The translations under genes were made by a program, and so were the position numbers. This document shows positions 28,036-37,694 of a stretch of 64,000 nucleotides of DNA, in pieces. The stretch covers positions 62,001 through 126,000 of the forward strand of contig NZ_PVWF01000002.1 of NCBI RefSeq assembly GCF_003003995.1. Direction: 5' to 3'. Origin of the DNA: Pleurocapsa sp. CCALA 161. Lineage in GTDB: Bacteria > Cyanobacteriota > Cyanobacteriia > Cyanobacteriales > Xenococcaceae. Below the pieces are notes generated by a model. That model saw only the letters and a list, made by a program, of their open reading frames with translations, was not told where the DNA came from and ran no database searches. Numbering within the stretch: the first letter of the stretch is position 1; each line of letters starts with the position of its first letter.

Positions 28036-28186
28036 CTTTATATAATGTAGTGTTAAATAGTCATCTAAATAAACATCCTGCCCGAAATAGTTCGGGCGAA
28101 GGTTTGACGAGCAAGATCTTAAGTCCTAGATACTGGAAATTATTTAATTTGTCATATCTAGAAGTAAGCTAATCGCGTCAAAAGTC

Positions 28187-28333
28187 TTATGTTTGAGGAA
28201 GATTACTAGGTTCTGTAGGATTTTCAGAATTGTTAGTATCTTTACTACCAGAGCAAGCTTGGGCAGATAAAGGTACGATTGTGGCAGCAAACATTAAAAC
28301 ACCTGCTAAGATTGGCAACAACTTAATTTTCAT
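28187..28333 (-). CDS. Small secreted protein (48 aa) upstream of the efflux adaptor
   Basis: ATG 28333 to TAA 28187. Residues 1-26 form a textbook signal peptide (MKIKLLPILAGVLMFAATIV, cut near SAQA). The mature peptide is about 22 residues, CSGSKDTNNSENPTEPSNLP then QT. It begins with Cys after SAQA, so a lipoprotein is possible although the box LSAQAC is not canonical. It is too short for normal gene calling but has a good start region (GGGAA about 13 bases upstream) and fits the spacing between the adaptor gene and the 28483-28857 gene. Function unknown; export beside an efflux system suggests a periplasmic accessory. Confidence 0.55.
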   Translation of the reverse strand: MKIKLLPILAGVLMFAATIVPLSAQACSGSKDTNNSENPTEPSNLPQT

Positions 28334-28482
28334 AGTCTTGATTTTCCCAAGTTTTATTGTTGGTTATTGACTATTATGAAAATAGAATGTGACAGAGAAA
28401 TGTCAGCACAATTCAAAATTTAAAATTGGCAATTAATAATTTAATTAAGCTATTGGTCTGATTCTGTTACCTAGCAAAATAA

Positions 28483-28857
28483 TTAATAATAAATTAACTC
28501 TCTTACTTGTTCTACAGATAAATTAAGTTTTTTAGCGATCGCCATTTCTAGCTGATCTGATTCAGTTATGGGTATTTTAAATTCTTGTTTCTGAATGGCA
28601 CTTGTAGCTTGTTGGACTTGGACTTGAGAGGAATTGGATTGGCGATCGACTTTCACTTTAATTGATAAAATTTGCCCAGAGGGAGATGGTTGATTTTGGT
28701 TGACTTCTAATTTGCGATCGCTATAATTACTAAGACGTAAATTTTGGGCGGTAATAAATTGAATTATTAGCCAAAAAACTAGTCCAATCAAAGGTAAAGG
28801 TAGCCAAAATTCTACACCCAAAGAACCTAAAAAACGAAGCCATTGAAATCGACGCAT
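28483..28857 (-). CDS. Single-pass membrane protein of unknown function
   Basis: 124 aa. An N-terminal basic start and one membrane helix (about residues 17-37, FWLPLPLIGLVFWLIIQFI) precede a Gln/Ser-rich linker and a C-terminal domain ending AIAKKLNLSVEQVRELIYY, whose LSVEQVREL resembles a small helix-turn-helix or helical docking motif. Family not recognised. Its start is only 26 bases from the divergent histidine kinase start, so the two must share promoter DNA. It probably belongs to the efflux locus. Confidence 0.65.
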   Translation of the reverse strand: MRRFQWLRFLGSLGVEFWLPLPLIGLVFWLIIQFITAQNLRLSNYSDRKLEVNQNQPSPSGQILSIKVKVDRQSNSSQVQVQQATSAIQKQEFKIPITESDQLEMAIAKKLNLSVEQVRELIYY

Positions 28858-28883
28858 TAAAATATTGTAGTTAAAAACGATAA

Positions 28884-30170
28884 ATGTTCCATCATAGCCG
28901 TCGTCGTCTTGCCTATTGGTTTACCATCTCGATGGGTGGTATCCTGGCTTTGTTTGCTTTGACTCTTTACTACATTCAGTTGAGAGAGAAAATTCGCATT
29001 GTTGACCAAGCATTATATATGCAAAGCAAATATGTCACTTCAAAAACACAATATCAACTTCAGCAAGAAACATGGCAAATTGAAATTAGAGATATTTCAC
29101 TTCAAGGAATGAAAGCCTTACCTCTGGGTATGGAAGTAGAGCTAGCTTACATTCGTTGGTACGATCGGCAAGGAAATTTACTAGAGTTAATCGGCAAAAA
29201 TACCACCAAACAATTTGACGCAGTATCGAAATATCAAACTCTCAATCCTAGTCGCTCTTGTCAGTCAAGCGATCGCGATGAATTGGTTCGTCAATTAACA
29301 TTGCCAGTTTATTATAATCAAGTGGCGATCGGTTATTTACAAATTGCTAATTCTCTGTGTTCGATTCAAAAAGATTTGGCAAAAACTCAATTGTTTTTAG
29401 CTTTAGGTGTACCATTAACTCTGGGTTTGACTGGTTTAGTGGGTTGGTTTTTGGGCGGAGTAGCAATGAAACCGACTCAGAAAGCTTACGAACAATTACA
29501 ACGTTTTACGGCTGATGCTTCTCACGAATTACGCGCCCCGATCTCGGCAATTTTAAGTAATGCTCAAGTCGGTTTATTGTCTCCTGCGGATGATTCTAAT
29601 CAGCCTCGTCAAAGGTTGGAAAATATCGTTACGATTACGAAGTCAACCAGTAGCTTAATTAGTAATTTATTATTTTTAGCACGTCATGAAGGAAGACTAA
29701 ATCCTGATGATTTAGAAGCGATTGACTTACACGATTTGTTGCAATCTTTGAGCAGTGAATTTCAAACTTTAGCTACAGAGAAAAACTTGAATTTTGTTAG
29801 CGATCTTTCTCCCTCGACCGTTGTTTTTAAAGGCGATCGCGAACTTTTACAACAGGCTCTTAAAAACTTAATTAATAATGCTTATAAATATACACCTGCT
29901 GGCGGAAAAGTTGGTTTGACACTGGCGATAAAATCTCGTCAAGGAATTATTAGTATTGAAGATAATGGTATTGGTATTCCTCCCGACGATTTACCCCGCA
30001 TTTTCGATCGCTTTTATCGAGTAGACATAGCGCGATCCAGAGAAACAGGAGGTTTTGGCTTGGGCTTGGCGATCGCCAAGCAAATTATTCAAGCCCATAA
30101 TGGTCAAATTACCGTGGAAAGCTCTTTGGATAAAGGTACTAAATTTCAGATTTTTTTACCGATAGTTTAA
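28884..30170 (+). CDS. Membrane sensor histidine kinase divergent from the efflux genes (NrsS/RppB-like)
   Basis: 428 aa. Two membrane helices (about residues 10-30 and 168-192) bracket a periplasmic sensor of about 135 residues with two cysteines (SRSCQSS, SLCSIQ). HisKA is FTADASHELRAPISAILSN (phospho-His near 215), followed by the N box LKNLINNAYKYT, the G boxes ISIEDNGIGIPPDDLPRIFDRFYR and GFGLGLAIAKQII. Layout and divergence from RND genes recall the nickel-responsive NrsS/RppB system of Synechocystis, but no response regulator gene is present here. It may control the adjacent pump through a distant regulator. Confidence 0.9.
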   Translation: MFHHSRRRLAYWFTISMGGILALFALTLYYIQLREKIRIVDQALYMQSKYVTSKTQYQLQQETWQIEIRDISLQGMKALPLGMEVELAYIRWYDRQGNLLELIGKNTTKQFDAVSKYQTLNPSRSCQSSDRDELVRQLTLPVYYNQVAIGYLQIANSLCSIQKDLAKTQLFLALGVPLTLGLTGLVGWFLGGVAMKPTQKAYEQLQRFTADASHELRAPISAILSNAQVGLLSPADDSNQPRQRLENIVTITKSTSSLISNLLFLARHEGRLNPDDLEAIDLHDLLQSLSSEFQTLATEKNLNFVSDLSPSTVVFKGDRELLQQALKNLINNAYKYTPAGGKVGLTLAIKSRQGIISIEDNGIGIPPDDLPRIFDRFYRVDIARSRETGGFGLGLAIAKQIIQAHNGQITVESSLDKGTKFQIFLPIV

Positions 30171-30387
30171 TTAGATTATTTAAGCGGTTCAAGACTAAAA
30201 CCTTGTCTGACTCAAAAGCTTATAGCTTACAGCTTATAGCTGGAATCACCGACTGTTTACACCCAATGCGGTGGGTGCAAGCGGCGCTGAGCAATAAAAT
30301 AAACTGACATAGAGAAAATCTAAAACAAATTTTAAAGCAGAGGGGGGTTCGATTAAACTTACAGGTATTCGCGCTGAGAAATATTTT

Positions 30388-31977
30388 ATGAACAATATTG
30401 CACTTTGGCAACGCTATCAAGACTGGCTTTACTTCAATGAAGATTTAGGTTTCTATTTAGATATTAGCCGTATTAGCTTTGATGCAGCCCAAATCGAACA
30501 ACTAAAACCCAAGTTTGACAAGGCATTCAAAGATATTGCAGCTTTAGAAGGGGGAGCGATCGCCAATCCTGATGAAAATCGTATGGTTGGTCACTACTGG
30601 CTACGAGATCCTGAGCTAGCACCAACTGCTGAACTAAGACAGGATATTATAGACACCATCAATAGTGTGCTTGATTTTCAACAAAAAGTACATAGTGGAG
30701 AAATCCATCCCCCTAACAGTGCCAAGTTCACTGACATCCTCTCAATTGGGATTGGTGGTTCGGCTTTAGGCCCTCAGTTTGTGGCTCAGGCTCTAGCTCC
30801 TAACGCTCCTCCCCTCAAAATTCATTTTATTGATAATACCGATCCAGCGGGAATTGATAAAGTTATTGCCGAGATTGGCGATCGCCTCTCAACTACTTTG
30901 GTATCGGTGATTTCCAAGTCTGGCGGTACGCCCGAAACTCGCAATGGGATGCTGGAAGTCAAAAAAGTTTATGCTGACCACAACCTCGATTTTGCTGCTC
31001 ATGCTTTTGCCATTACAGGAAACAGTAGTAAATTAGAAGCGATCGCCGAACGAGAAGGCTGGCTGGCTATTTTCCCCATGCGTGATTGGGTTGGGGGACG
31101 GACTTCGGAATTATCTCCTGTCGGTTTAGTCGCTGCTGCACTACAGGGAATTGACATTAAACAGATGTTAGAAGGTGCAAAGGCAATGGATGCCCTGACT
31201 CGTAAGCCCAGCCTTAAGGATAACCCCGCAGCACTACTAGCGATGGCTTGGTACTGTGCAGGACATGGCAGGGGCGAAAAAGACATGGTAATTCTGCCTT
31301 ATAAAGACAGTTTATTGCTGTTTAGTCGCTATCTCCAGCAGCTCATTATGGAATCCTTGGGCAAAGAGATGGATCTAGATGGCAAGGTAGTTAATCAGGG
31401 GATTGCGGTCTATGGTAACAAAGGCTCAACCGATCAACATGCTTATGTTCAGCAGCTAAGAGAAGGGGTAAATAACTTTTTCCTCACTTTTATTGAAGTC
31501 TTAGAAGATCGCTCTGGTGAATATGTCGAAATTGAACCAGGGACTACTTCGGGCGACTATCTCAAAGGATTTTTATTGGGTACTCGTACTGCATTGAACG
31601 ATAAGCAGAGAGATTCGATTACGATTACTATACCCAAAGTCAATGAGCGCATTGTTGGTGCTTTGATTGCACTGTATGAACGGGGAGTGAGTATTTATGC
31701 CTCTTTAGTTAATATCAATGCCTATCACCAGCCAGGGGTCGAAGCTGGGAAAAAAGCAGCGGCAACGGTATTAGACATTCAGAAAAAAGTTGTTGATACT
31801 CTCAAACAAACCGATGATCCTTTATCTCTTGATGAATTATCAGCCAAGGCGCAAATTAAAGATGAGGTCGAAACGGTCTATAAAATTGTGCGCCATTTAA
31901 ATGCTAATAAGCGAGGTATTATCGTCCACGGTAATATTGGTCAACCTAAGACAATTAAAGTTGCTTGGCAAAAATAA
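30388..31977 (+). CDS. pgi: Glucose-6-phosphate isomerase
   Basis: 529 aa. Interconverts glucose-6-phosphate and fructose-6-phosphate in glycolysis and the oxidative pentose phosphate cycle. The sugar-phosphate motifs are present: [32 protein letters not shown], and [18 protein letters not shown] and [19 protein letters not shown] around the active site. ATG start. It is followed by a strong intrinsic terminator. Confidence 0.97.
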   Translation: MNNIALWQRYQDWLYFNEDLGFYLDISRISFDAAQIEQLKPKFDKAFKDIAALEGGAIANPDENRMVGHYWLRDPELAPTAELRQDIIDTINSVLDFQQKVHSGEIHPPNSAKFTDILSIGIGGSALGPQFVAQALAPNAPPLKIHFIDNTDPAGIDKVIAEIGDRLSTTLVSVISKSGGTPETRNGMLEVKKVYADHNLDFAAHAFAITGNSSKLEAIAEREGWLAIFPMRDWVGGRTSELSPVGLVAAALQGIDIKQMLEGAKAMDALTRKPSLKDNPAALLAMAWYCAGHGRGEKDMVILPYKDSLLLFSRYLQQLIMESLGKEMDLDGKVVNQGIAVYGNKGSTDQHAYVQQLREGVNNFFLTFIEVLEDRSGEYVEIEPGTTSGDYLKGFLLGTRTALNDKQRDSITITIPKVNERIVGALIALYERGVSIYASLVNINAYHQPGVEAGKKAAATVLDIQKKVVDTLKQTDDPLSLDELSAKAQIKDEVETVYKIVRHLNANKRGIIVHGNIGQPKTIKVAWQK

Positions 31978-32034
31978 TTCTCGCAACCTCGCAACTTAGG
32001 GAAATTATAGTCATTTCCCCTAAAAAACAGATGA

Positions 32035-32079
32035 TTTGGTAAGAGCAAACCAACTTTCGCTCTTACCAGACAATTTTTT
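32035..32079 (+). terminator. Intrinsic terminator of pgi
   Basis: TTTGGTAAGAGC (32035-32046) pairs with GCTCTTACCAGA (32059-32070): 12 bp, 9 of them unbroken Watson-Crick, with one T-G near the base. The loop is 12 bases and six Ts follow at 32074-32079. A weaker hairpin (AGGGAAAT/ATTTCCCCT) lies just upstream. The remaining 200 bases before the transporter operon show no clear NtcA site. Confidence 0.85.
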
Positions 32080-32284
32080 AATTAATTCGATTTAGCCTAC
32101 TGACTATCAATAACTCCAATTTCTTTCAGCAAAAGATCTTAAGGACATTGTCCCTGGTGGTATAAACGATCGCGATCTAATTCTATTTTGATTACCAATA
32201 GTTAATAATAATCTCGATTTCTTCTCGATTGTTGCTTTGAATAAAAATTACAATTAAGAGACTTTTTAAACATTGGTAAAATCT

Positions 32285-33370
32285 ATGCGTAAATCTACTT
32301 TGATATTAGCGATCGCCCCTTTGATTTTTATGCTCGGTGCTTGTAATAGTGAGTCAGACAAAACGAGAGATCCAACCAATACTGCTAGTAATACAGAAGC
32401 GCCCGTTGCGAGGAATACACTTAATACTGTTAATAATATTAAAAAACGTGGCAAACTGATTTGTGGTGTAAGTGGAGAATTACCAGGGTTTAGTTTCTTA
32501 GGAACTGATGGCAAATACAGCGGTATTGATGTTGATATTTGTCGAGCGATCGCTGTTGTCTTATTTGACAATCCAGATGCTGTAGAATTTAGAAATTTGA
32601 ACGCTAAAGAACGTTTTACCGTCTTACAAACAGGAGAAATTGATATCCTCAGCCGTAATACCACTTGGATTCTCAGTCGTGATGCTTCAATAAGTTTAGA
32701 TTTTGCCCCCGTGATTTTCTATGATGGTCAAGGAATAATGATTCGTAAAAATAGTGGCATCAAATCCCTTGAAGATTTAAAAGGTAAAGGGATTTGTGTG
32801 CAAACGGGGACAACAAATGAGCAGAATTTAGCGGATCAAATGCGCAAGCTTAATGTTAGCTATAAACCCGTTGTTTTTGAAGATGTTAATATTACCTTTG
32901 CCACCTATTCAGAAGGTCGTTGTGATGCCATTACCGCCGATCGCTCGGCATTAGTTTCTCGACGCACCACTTTACCGAAACCAGAAGACAATGTAATTTT
33001 GGATGAGTTATTATCTTCAGAACCCTTAGCTCCAGCAGTTAAACAAGGTGATTCTCAGTGGACCGATCTGGTAACATGGGTAGTCTATACCCTCATCAAA
33101 GCTGAAGAATTGGGGATTAATTCGCAGAATTTGGCAAAATTTTCAACTAACACTGATCCCAATATTAAACGCTTTTTAGGAACAGAAGGAAACTTGGGTG
33201 AAGGGTTAGGATTAAGCAATGATTTCGCTGCTAAAATTATCAAAAATGTAGGTAATTATGGTGAAATTTACGATCGCAACCTAGGTAAAAATTCTCAACT
33301 GAATCTTGCCCGTAATCAAAATAGGCTTTGGACTCAAGGTGGGTTACTTTACTCGCCCCCATTTCGATAA
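32285..33370 (+). CDS. Polar amino-acid ABC transporter substrate-binding lipoprotein (NatF-type)
   Basis: 361 aa from ATG 32285 (a TTG 12 bases upstream is unlikely). Signal peptide with lipobox: LIFMLGAC, so Cys20 would be lipid-anchored. The mature protein is a family-3 solute-binding protein: VSGELPGFSFLGTDGKYSGIDVDICRAIA, RFTVLQTGEIDILSRNTTW and GRCDAITADRSALVS. It begins a four-gene operon with two permeases and an ATPase, matching the cyanobacterial N-II (NatFGH-BgtA) transporter for acidic and neutral polar amino acids (known in Anabaena; assignment here by similarity). Confidence 0.92.
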   Translation: MRKSTLILAIAPLIFMLGACNSESDKTRDPTNTASNTEAPVARNTLNTVNNIKKRGKLICGVSGELPGFSFLGTDGKYSGIDVDICRAIAVVLFDNPDAVEFRNLNAKERFTVLQTGEIDILSRNTTWILSRDASISLDFAPVIFYDGQGIMIRKNSGIKSLEDLKGKGICVQTGTTNEQNLADQMRKLNVSYKPVVFEDVNITFATYSEGRCDAITADRSALVSRRTTLPKPEDNVILDELLSSEPLAPAVKQGDSQWTDLVTWVVYTLIKAEELGINSQNLAKFSTNTDPNIKRFLGTEGNLGEGLGLSNDFAAKIIKNVGNYGEIYDRNLGKNSQLNLARNQNRLWTQGGLLYSPPFR

Positions 33371-33445
33371 ATTTTCAAGTGATAAATGAAGTAAAACCCA
33401 TCAATAAGCTAACGAGAAACAAGAAATTTTCTTATCTTCTAAGCA

Positions 33446-34372
33446 ATGACCCATTCAAAACCACCACTCTGGCGTGATCATCGCTTTTGGCAAATTATTG
33501 TACAATTAGCGGCGGTCATTTGCGCGATCCTAATCGTTGTTATTTTGGGGCTGAATTTGAACCGAAACCTACAGCAATTGGGGATCAAGTTTGGATTTAA
33601 TTTTCTGCAACAAGAAGCCTCTTTTGATATTGGTGAAACGATTCTGTCCTATCAACCAACCGATACTTATACCCGTGCTTTATTGGTAGGTCTGATCAAT
33701 TCTCTAAGAGTGGCGATCGCGGGAATTTTTCTCACTACAATTGTCGGTATTACAGCAGGAATTGCTCGCCTATCTGATAACTGGTTAGTGCGAAATATTA
33801 GCCTTGTTTATGTCGAGATCTTTCGGAATACACCGCTATTATTGCAATTGTTTTTTTGGTATTTTGCTGTTTTCTTGAGCTTGCCGAACGTTGAGCATAA
33901 AGCATCAGTTTTAGGGTTAATTAAATTTAGTCAAAATGGTATAGAACTATTAGGATTAAACTTTTCACCAGAGTTTTCAACATTACTGTTGGGATTAACA
34001 TTTTATACAGCCTCGTTTATTGCCGAAATTGTCAGAGGAGGAATTCAATCCGTCGCTAAAGGACAGTGGGAAGCAGGGAGATCTTTAGGCTTAAAACCAT
34101 CTTTAATTATGCGATTAGTGGTTCTTCCCCAAGCATTACGGGTGATCGTTCCTCCCTTGACCAGTCAATATTTGAATTTAGCTAAAAATTCTAGTTTGGC
34201 AATTGCGATCGGTTATCCCGATATATATTTTGTTGCCTCTACAACCTTTAATCAAACAGGAAAAGCTGTAGAAGTAATGTTATTAATCATGCTAACTTAT
34301 CTTACCTTTAGTTTGATTATCTCTTTTTTGATGAATTTATTAAATCACACCGTACAAATTCAAGAAAAATAA
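33446..34372 (+). CDS. Amino-acid ABC transporter permease (NatG-type)
   Basis: 308 aa. Hydrophobic segments near residues 18-40, 90-112, 125-145, 190-210 and 265-300. The HisMQ-type permease signature appears as ALLVGLINSLRVAIAGIF and the EAA loop AGRSLGLKPSLIMRLVVLPQALR (about 210-232). Second gene of the operon, 75 bases after the binding protein gene. Confidence 0.92.
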   Translation: MTHSKPPLWRDHRFWQIIVQLAAVICAILIVVILGLNLNRNLQQLGIKFGFNFLQQEASFDIGETILSYQPTDTYTRALLVGLINSLRVAIAGIFLTTIVGITAGIARLSDNWLVRNISLVYVEIFRNTPLLLQLFFWYFAVFLSLPNVEHKASVLGLIKFSQNGIELLGLNFSPEFSTLLLGLTFYTASFIAEIVRGGIQSVAKGQWEAGRSLGLKPSLIMRLVVLPQALRVIVPPLTSQYLNLAKNSSLAIAIGYPDIYFVASTTFNQTGKAVEVMLLIMLTYLTFSLIISFLMNLLNHTVQIQEK

Positions 34373-34389
34373 ACTCAGAAAATATTATT

Positions 34390-35418
34390 TTGCAGAAAAT
34401 ACAATTAACTTGGCTACGCAAAAATTTATTTAATAGTTGGTATAACAGTCTCTTAACAATCTTATGCTTACTGTTGATTATTCAGTTTATTCGAAAATTC
34501 GTCTGGTGGACAATTGCTGAAGCACAATGGCAAGTCGTTCAAGTCAATTTACCCCTGTTTTTAGTCGGTCGTTTTCCTCAAACCTCTTATTGGAGACTCT
34601 GGATTGTTTTAGGTATAATTACATTTTTAATTGTTATTACCTGGAGTGTATTTATAACTCAGAAAAATCTAATAAAACATAAATTTATAAATCTTCTTGT
34701 TCCTTGGCTTGCACCTACATGGTTATTATCTTGCCCATTAATTCTTTGGTTCATGGGTGGAGGGTTGGGACTACAGTCTATCTCCACAAATTTATGGAAT
34801 GGCTTAATTTTAACCTTATTAATGGCAGTAATTAGTATTGTTATCTCCTTCCCCTTGGGAATTTTATTGGCATTAGGAAGAACCAGTAATCTATTTATTA
34901 TTCGTTGGTTTTCTATTCTTTATATTGAAATTATTAGAGGTCTACCATTAATTGGTATTTTGTTTATTGCTCAAGTGATGTTACCCTTATTTTTACCCAC
35001 AGAATTACGTTTAGATCGCTTGATTAGAGGCATTGCTGGACTCGTTTTGTTTAGTACAGCTTACATGGCGGAAAATGTACGAGGTGGACTTCAATCCATA
35101 CCTAGAGAACAAATTGAAGCGGCAAAAGCACTCGGATTGCCAACCCCTTTAGTTATTATATTAGTTGTCTTACCTCAAGCTTTACGGGCAGTAATTCCAG
35201 CGATAGTAGGGCAATTTATTGGTTTACTGAAAGATACTTCATTATTATCTTTAGTAGGATTAGTGGAATTAACTGGAATGTCCCGATCAATCCTGGCACA
35301 ACCACAATTTATTGGAAGATATGCTGAAGTTTATATTTTTGTGGGTTTATTGTATTGGGTCTTTTGCTATTCAATGTCTTTGGCTTCTCGACGATTGGAG
35401 AAGCAGTTGATTAATTAA
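34390..35418 (+). CDS. Amino-acid ABC transporter permease (NatH-type)
   Basis: 342 aa. The start is TTG 34390; no ATG is in place nearby and the reading MQKIQLTWLRKNL fits a normal permease N-terminus. Eight or so hydrophobic segments with the EAA loop EAAKALGLPTPLVIILVVLP (about 243-262). It is 17 bases after the NatG-type gene, so translationally coupled or nearly so. It forms a heterodimeric membrane channel with the previous product. Confidence 0.9.
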   Translation: MQKIQLTWLRKNLFNSWYNSLLTILCLLLIIQFIRKFVWWTIAEAQWQVVQVNLPLFLVGRFPQTSYWRLWIVLGIITFLIVITWSVFITQKNLIKHKFINLLVPWLAPTWLLSCPLILWFMGGGLGLQSISTNLWNGLILTLLMAVISIVISFPLGILLALGRTSNLFIIRWFSILYIEIIRGLPLIGILFIAQVMLPLFLPTELRLDRLIRGIAGLVLFSTAYMAENVRGGLQSIPREQIEAAKALGLPTPLVIILVVLPQALRAVIPAIVGQFIGLLKDTSLLSLVGLVELTGMSRSILAQPQFIGRYAEVYIFVGLLYWVFCYSMSLASRRLEKQLIN

Positions 35419-35502
35419 AATTTAGGTTTTTTCTATCTCTATTAAAAAACAGAGAAAAGATAAAGACTAAGATTATTATATCTGATTGATTTGAAATTAA
35501 AA

Positions 35503-36243
35503 ATGCAAGAACAAACACAAATTATTGTTGCCGAAAATGTTCATAAGTGGTATGGTAAATTTCATGTTTTAAAAGGGGTTGATTTAATTGTTGATCGAGG
35601 AGAAGTTGTTGTTTTAATGGGTCCTTCTGGTTCAGGAAAATCAACATTTATTCGAACATTTAATGCTTTGGAAGATTATCAAGAGGGTAGTATTCGAATT
35701 AATGGAATTACTCTTAGTAATGATTTGCGGAATATTGAACTCATTCGCCAAGAGGTAGGAATGGTATTTCAGCAATTTAATTTATTTCCTCATTTAACCA
35801 TTTTAAATAATGTCACTTTAGCGCCGATTTGGGTACATAAACTATCTAAGATAAAGGCTAAAGAATTAGCGATGCAACTGCTAGAACGGGTGGGTATTTT
35901 AGAACAGGCTAATAAATATCCAGGACAATTATCTGGCGGACAACAACAACGGGTGGCGATCGCGCGAGCATTAGCTATGCAACCAAAAATCATGTTATTT
36001 GATGAACCAACCTCAGCATTAGATCCAGAAATGGTCAGAGAAGTATTAGATGTAATGAAAAATCTGGCGAGGGAAGGCATGACAATGGTTATAGTGACTC
36101 ATGAAGTTGGCTTTGCGCGAGAAGTTGCCGATCGCGTTATCTTGATGGACAGTGGTTCTCTGGTGGAATCCGCAACGCCAGAACTCTTTTTTACCGCTCC
36201 AAAACAAGAAAGAACACGCAAATTTTTGTCCCAAATTCTTTAG
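35503..36243 (+). CDS. Amino-acid ABC transporter ATP-binding protein
   Basis: 246 aa from ATG 35503 (a TTG 12 bases before is possible). Walker A is GPSGSGKST (about residues 39-47), Q-loop [12 protein letters not shown], signature [16 protein letters not shown], Walker [14 protein letters not shown] and the switch His in VTHEVGF. Polar-amino-acid subfamily (GlnQ/BgtA type). Fourth and last gene of the operon; in Anabaena the matching ATPase is encoded elsewhere and shared, so a dedicated in-operon ATPase is a local difference. Confidence 0.95.
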   Translation: MQEQTQIIVAENVHKWYGKFHVLKGVDLIVDRGEVVVLMGPSGSGKSTFIRTFNALEDYQEGSIRINGITLSNDLRNIELIRQEVGMVFQQFNLFPHLTILNNVTLAPIWVHKLSKIKAKELAMQLLERVGILEQANKYPGQLSGGQQQRVAIARALAMQPKIMLFDEPTSALDPEMVREVLDVMKNLAREGMTMVIVTHEVGFAREVADRVILMDSGSLVESATPELFFTAPKQERTRKFLSQIL

Positions 36244-36329
36244 GTTATACCAATTTTAAAAATAATCAAAATAATCTTTGCGCTCGTAATTCAATTTTTT
36301 TTGAGTTAGAAACCTTTGAAGTCGCGTAC

Positions 36330-37475
36330 TTATGAGCTATCAGCTATTAGCAAATACCCTCCTAAGCCAACACCAATTAAATTTGGTAACCACGCAGCCA
36401 GCCAAGGAGAAATTACCCCTGTGATTCCTAATGAGCCTAGGGCAAAACCTAGGCAATAATAAGCAAAAACAATTCCTATACACAGAGCAAAACTTTTGGC
36501 ACGATTTAACTCAAAGTATTTTATCCCCAAAGCAGAACCAATTAAGTTAAAAACTACGCAGATAAAGGGAAAAGCGTATTTTTGCTGTATTAGCACAGCA
36601 AATTGAGCAATCGTAGTTGGTTCAGCACTATCTTTGATTAAATTTACGTATGCTTTTGCCTGGCGGATGTTCATATCTTCAGGACTACGTTTTTGATTGA
36701 CAATCTGGAAGATAGTTTCTGGAAAAGGTACTTGTACAGTGGTAAATTCTTCCGTAGTATTGATCTGAGGGTGATCATCAAACTGGGCGATCGCTCCTTG
36801 AGATAAATCCCAGGTTTGCTCTTGCTGATTCCATTGAGCAGATTGTGCAGTAATAATCTGTTTGACTTGTGCTTGTTTAAAATCAAGAATGGTTACTCTG
36901 ATTAACCTTGGTTGGTCATATTGTTCGGCAAAGTAAATTCGCTGGAGTTTTTTGCTAGCATCTCTACCTGATGCATATTCAGCATAGTAGATATCTTGGT
37001 TTTGTAAGTTTAATTCCGTCTTTTCCAGGTATGGATTTTGCAGTAAATTTGCCTGATAGTTAGCAGCAGGAACAATTAGTTCATTGAGGAAAAACGTAAT
37101 TCCTGTGACGATTAAACTAAACAACAAAGCAGGTAAAACAATTCGATAGCTGCTAATACCAAAACTAAACAGAGCAATTAATTCGCGATCGCTATTTAAT
37201 TGACCATAAATAAGTAAACTCGTTAACAGAATTGAAATCGGTAAAGCATAAGCAGCATATTCAGGAATCTTATAGTAAAAGACGAGGATGGCGATCGGTA
37301 TTGGTAGCTGGTATTCATTAATTTTGAAGGCTAAATCGGCAACTGTCCCAATAGCTACCCCGAGAGTCGTTAAGCAGCTTACGCTAAACAAGAAAACCCA
37401 ACTTAATTGCCGAACTAAATAGCAATCCATCAAGGAGATTTGCCAGCTATATTTGATGCTGTGGTTGCGTCCCAA
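36330..37475 (-). CDS. LptF/LptG-family permease (YjgP/YjgQ)
   Basis: 381 aa inner-membrane component of lipopolysaccharide export. Three N-terminal membrane helices (about 26-48, 60-80, 105-128), a periplasmic beta-jellyroll region (about 130-270, with IYFAEQYDQPRLIRVTILDF) and three C-terminal helices. Start MGRNHSIKYSWQISLMDCYLV; Met16 (MDCYLVRQL) is an alternative. A 71-aa gene ends 3 bases before it. One permease gene is normal for cyanobacteria, where it may act as a homodimer. Confidence 0.9.
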   Translation of the reverse strand: MGRNHSIKYSWQISLMDCYLVRQLSWVFLFSVSCLTTLGVAIGTVADLAFKINEYQLPIPIAILVFYYKIPEYAAYALPISILLTSLLIYGQLNSDRELIALFSFGISSYRIVLPALLFSLIVTGITFFLNELIVPAANYQANLLQNPYLEKTELNLQNQDIYYAEYASGRDASKKLQRIYFAEQYDQPRLIRVTILDFKQAQVKQIITAQSAQWNQQEQTWDLSQGAIAQFDDHPQINTTEEFTTVQVPFPETIFQIVNQKRSPEDMNIRQAKAYVNLIKDSAEPTTIAQFAVLIQQKYAFPFICVVFNLIGSALGIKYFELNRAKSFALCIGIVFAYYCLGFALGSLGITGVISPWLAAWLPNLIGVGLGGYLLIADSS

Positions 37476-37478
37476 GGC

Positions 37479-37694
37479 TTAACTTTCCAGCAAATCCTTT
37501 GCCTTTTGGTAAACTAACTTTTCCGCTTCAGTAGCAGATGCTAAAGACTCAGCATGAATTTGTTCTAGACCAGCAATATAGTCGTGTTTCTGGCTGAGAA
37601 CCCTGTTTGCTTTGGTTGCAGTAATAGTTGCTAGTTGCGCTCTTAAAGGAAGCTTGCGAAACACAGCCAAACGTTGTGATAAAGATGACATCAA
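37479..37694 (-). CDS. Small hypothetical protein coupled to the LPS-export permease
   Basis: 71 aa, soluble, helical: SLSQRLAVFRKLPLRAQLATI then two amphipathic helices ending LVYQKAKDLLES. Family not recognised. The stop lies 3 bases before the start of the LptF/G gene, so cotranslation is likely and a link to envelope transport is a reasonable inference. ATG ATG start; either Met could be used. Confidence 0.6.
   Translation of the reverse strand: MMSSLSQRLAVFRKLPLRAQLATITATKANRVLSQKHDYIAGLEQIHAESLASATEAEKLVYQKAKDLLES

Noticed and set aside
30180-30300. AGCTTATAGCTTACAGCTTATAGCT and CACCC...GGGTG hairpin after the kinase gene
   Set aside because: Common microsatellite and palindromic spacer motifs of cyanobacteria; no T-run or link to a gene, so no feature was called.
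30335-30365. GGTTCGATT resembling a tRNA T-loop
   Set aside because: No pairing CCCCC arm, no anticodon arm and no acceptor stem could be built around it.
32080-32284. NtcA site upstream of the amino-acid transporter operon
   Set aside because: No GTA-N8-TAC pattern could be found in the spacer by eye.
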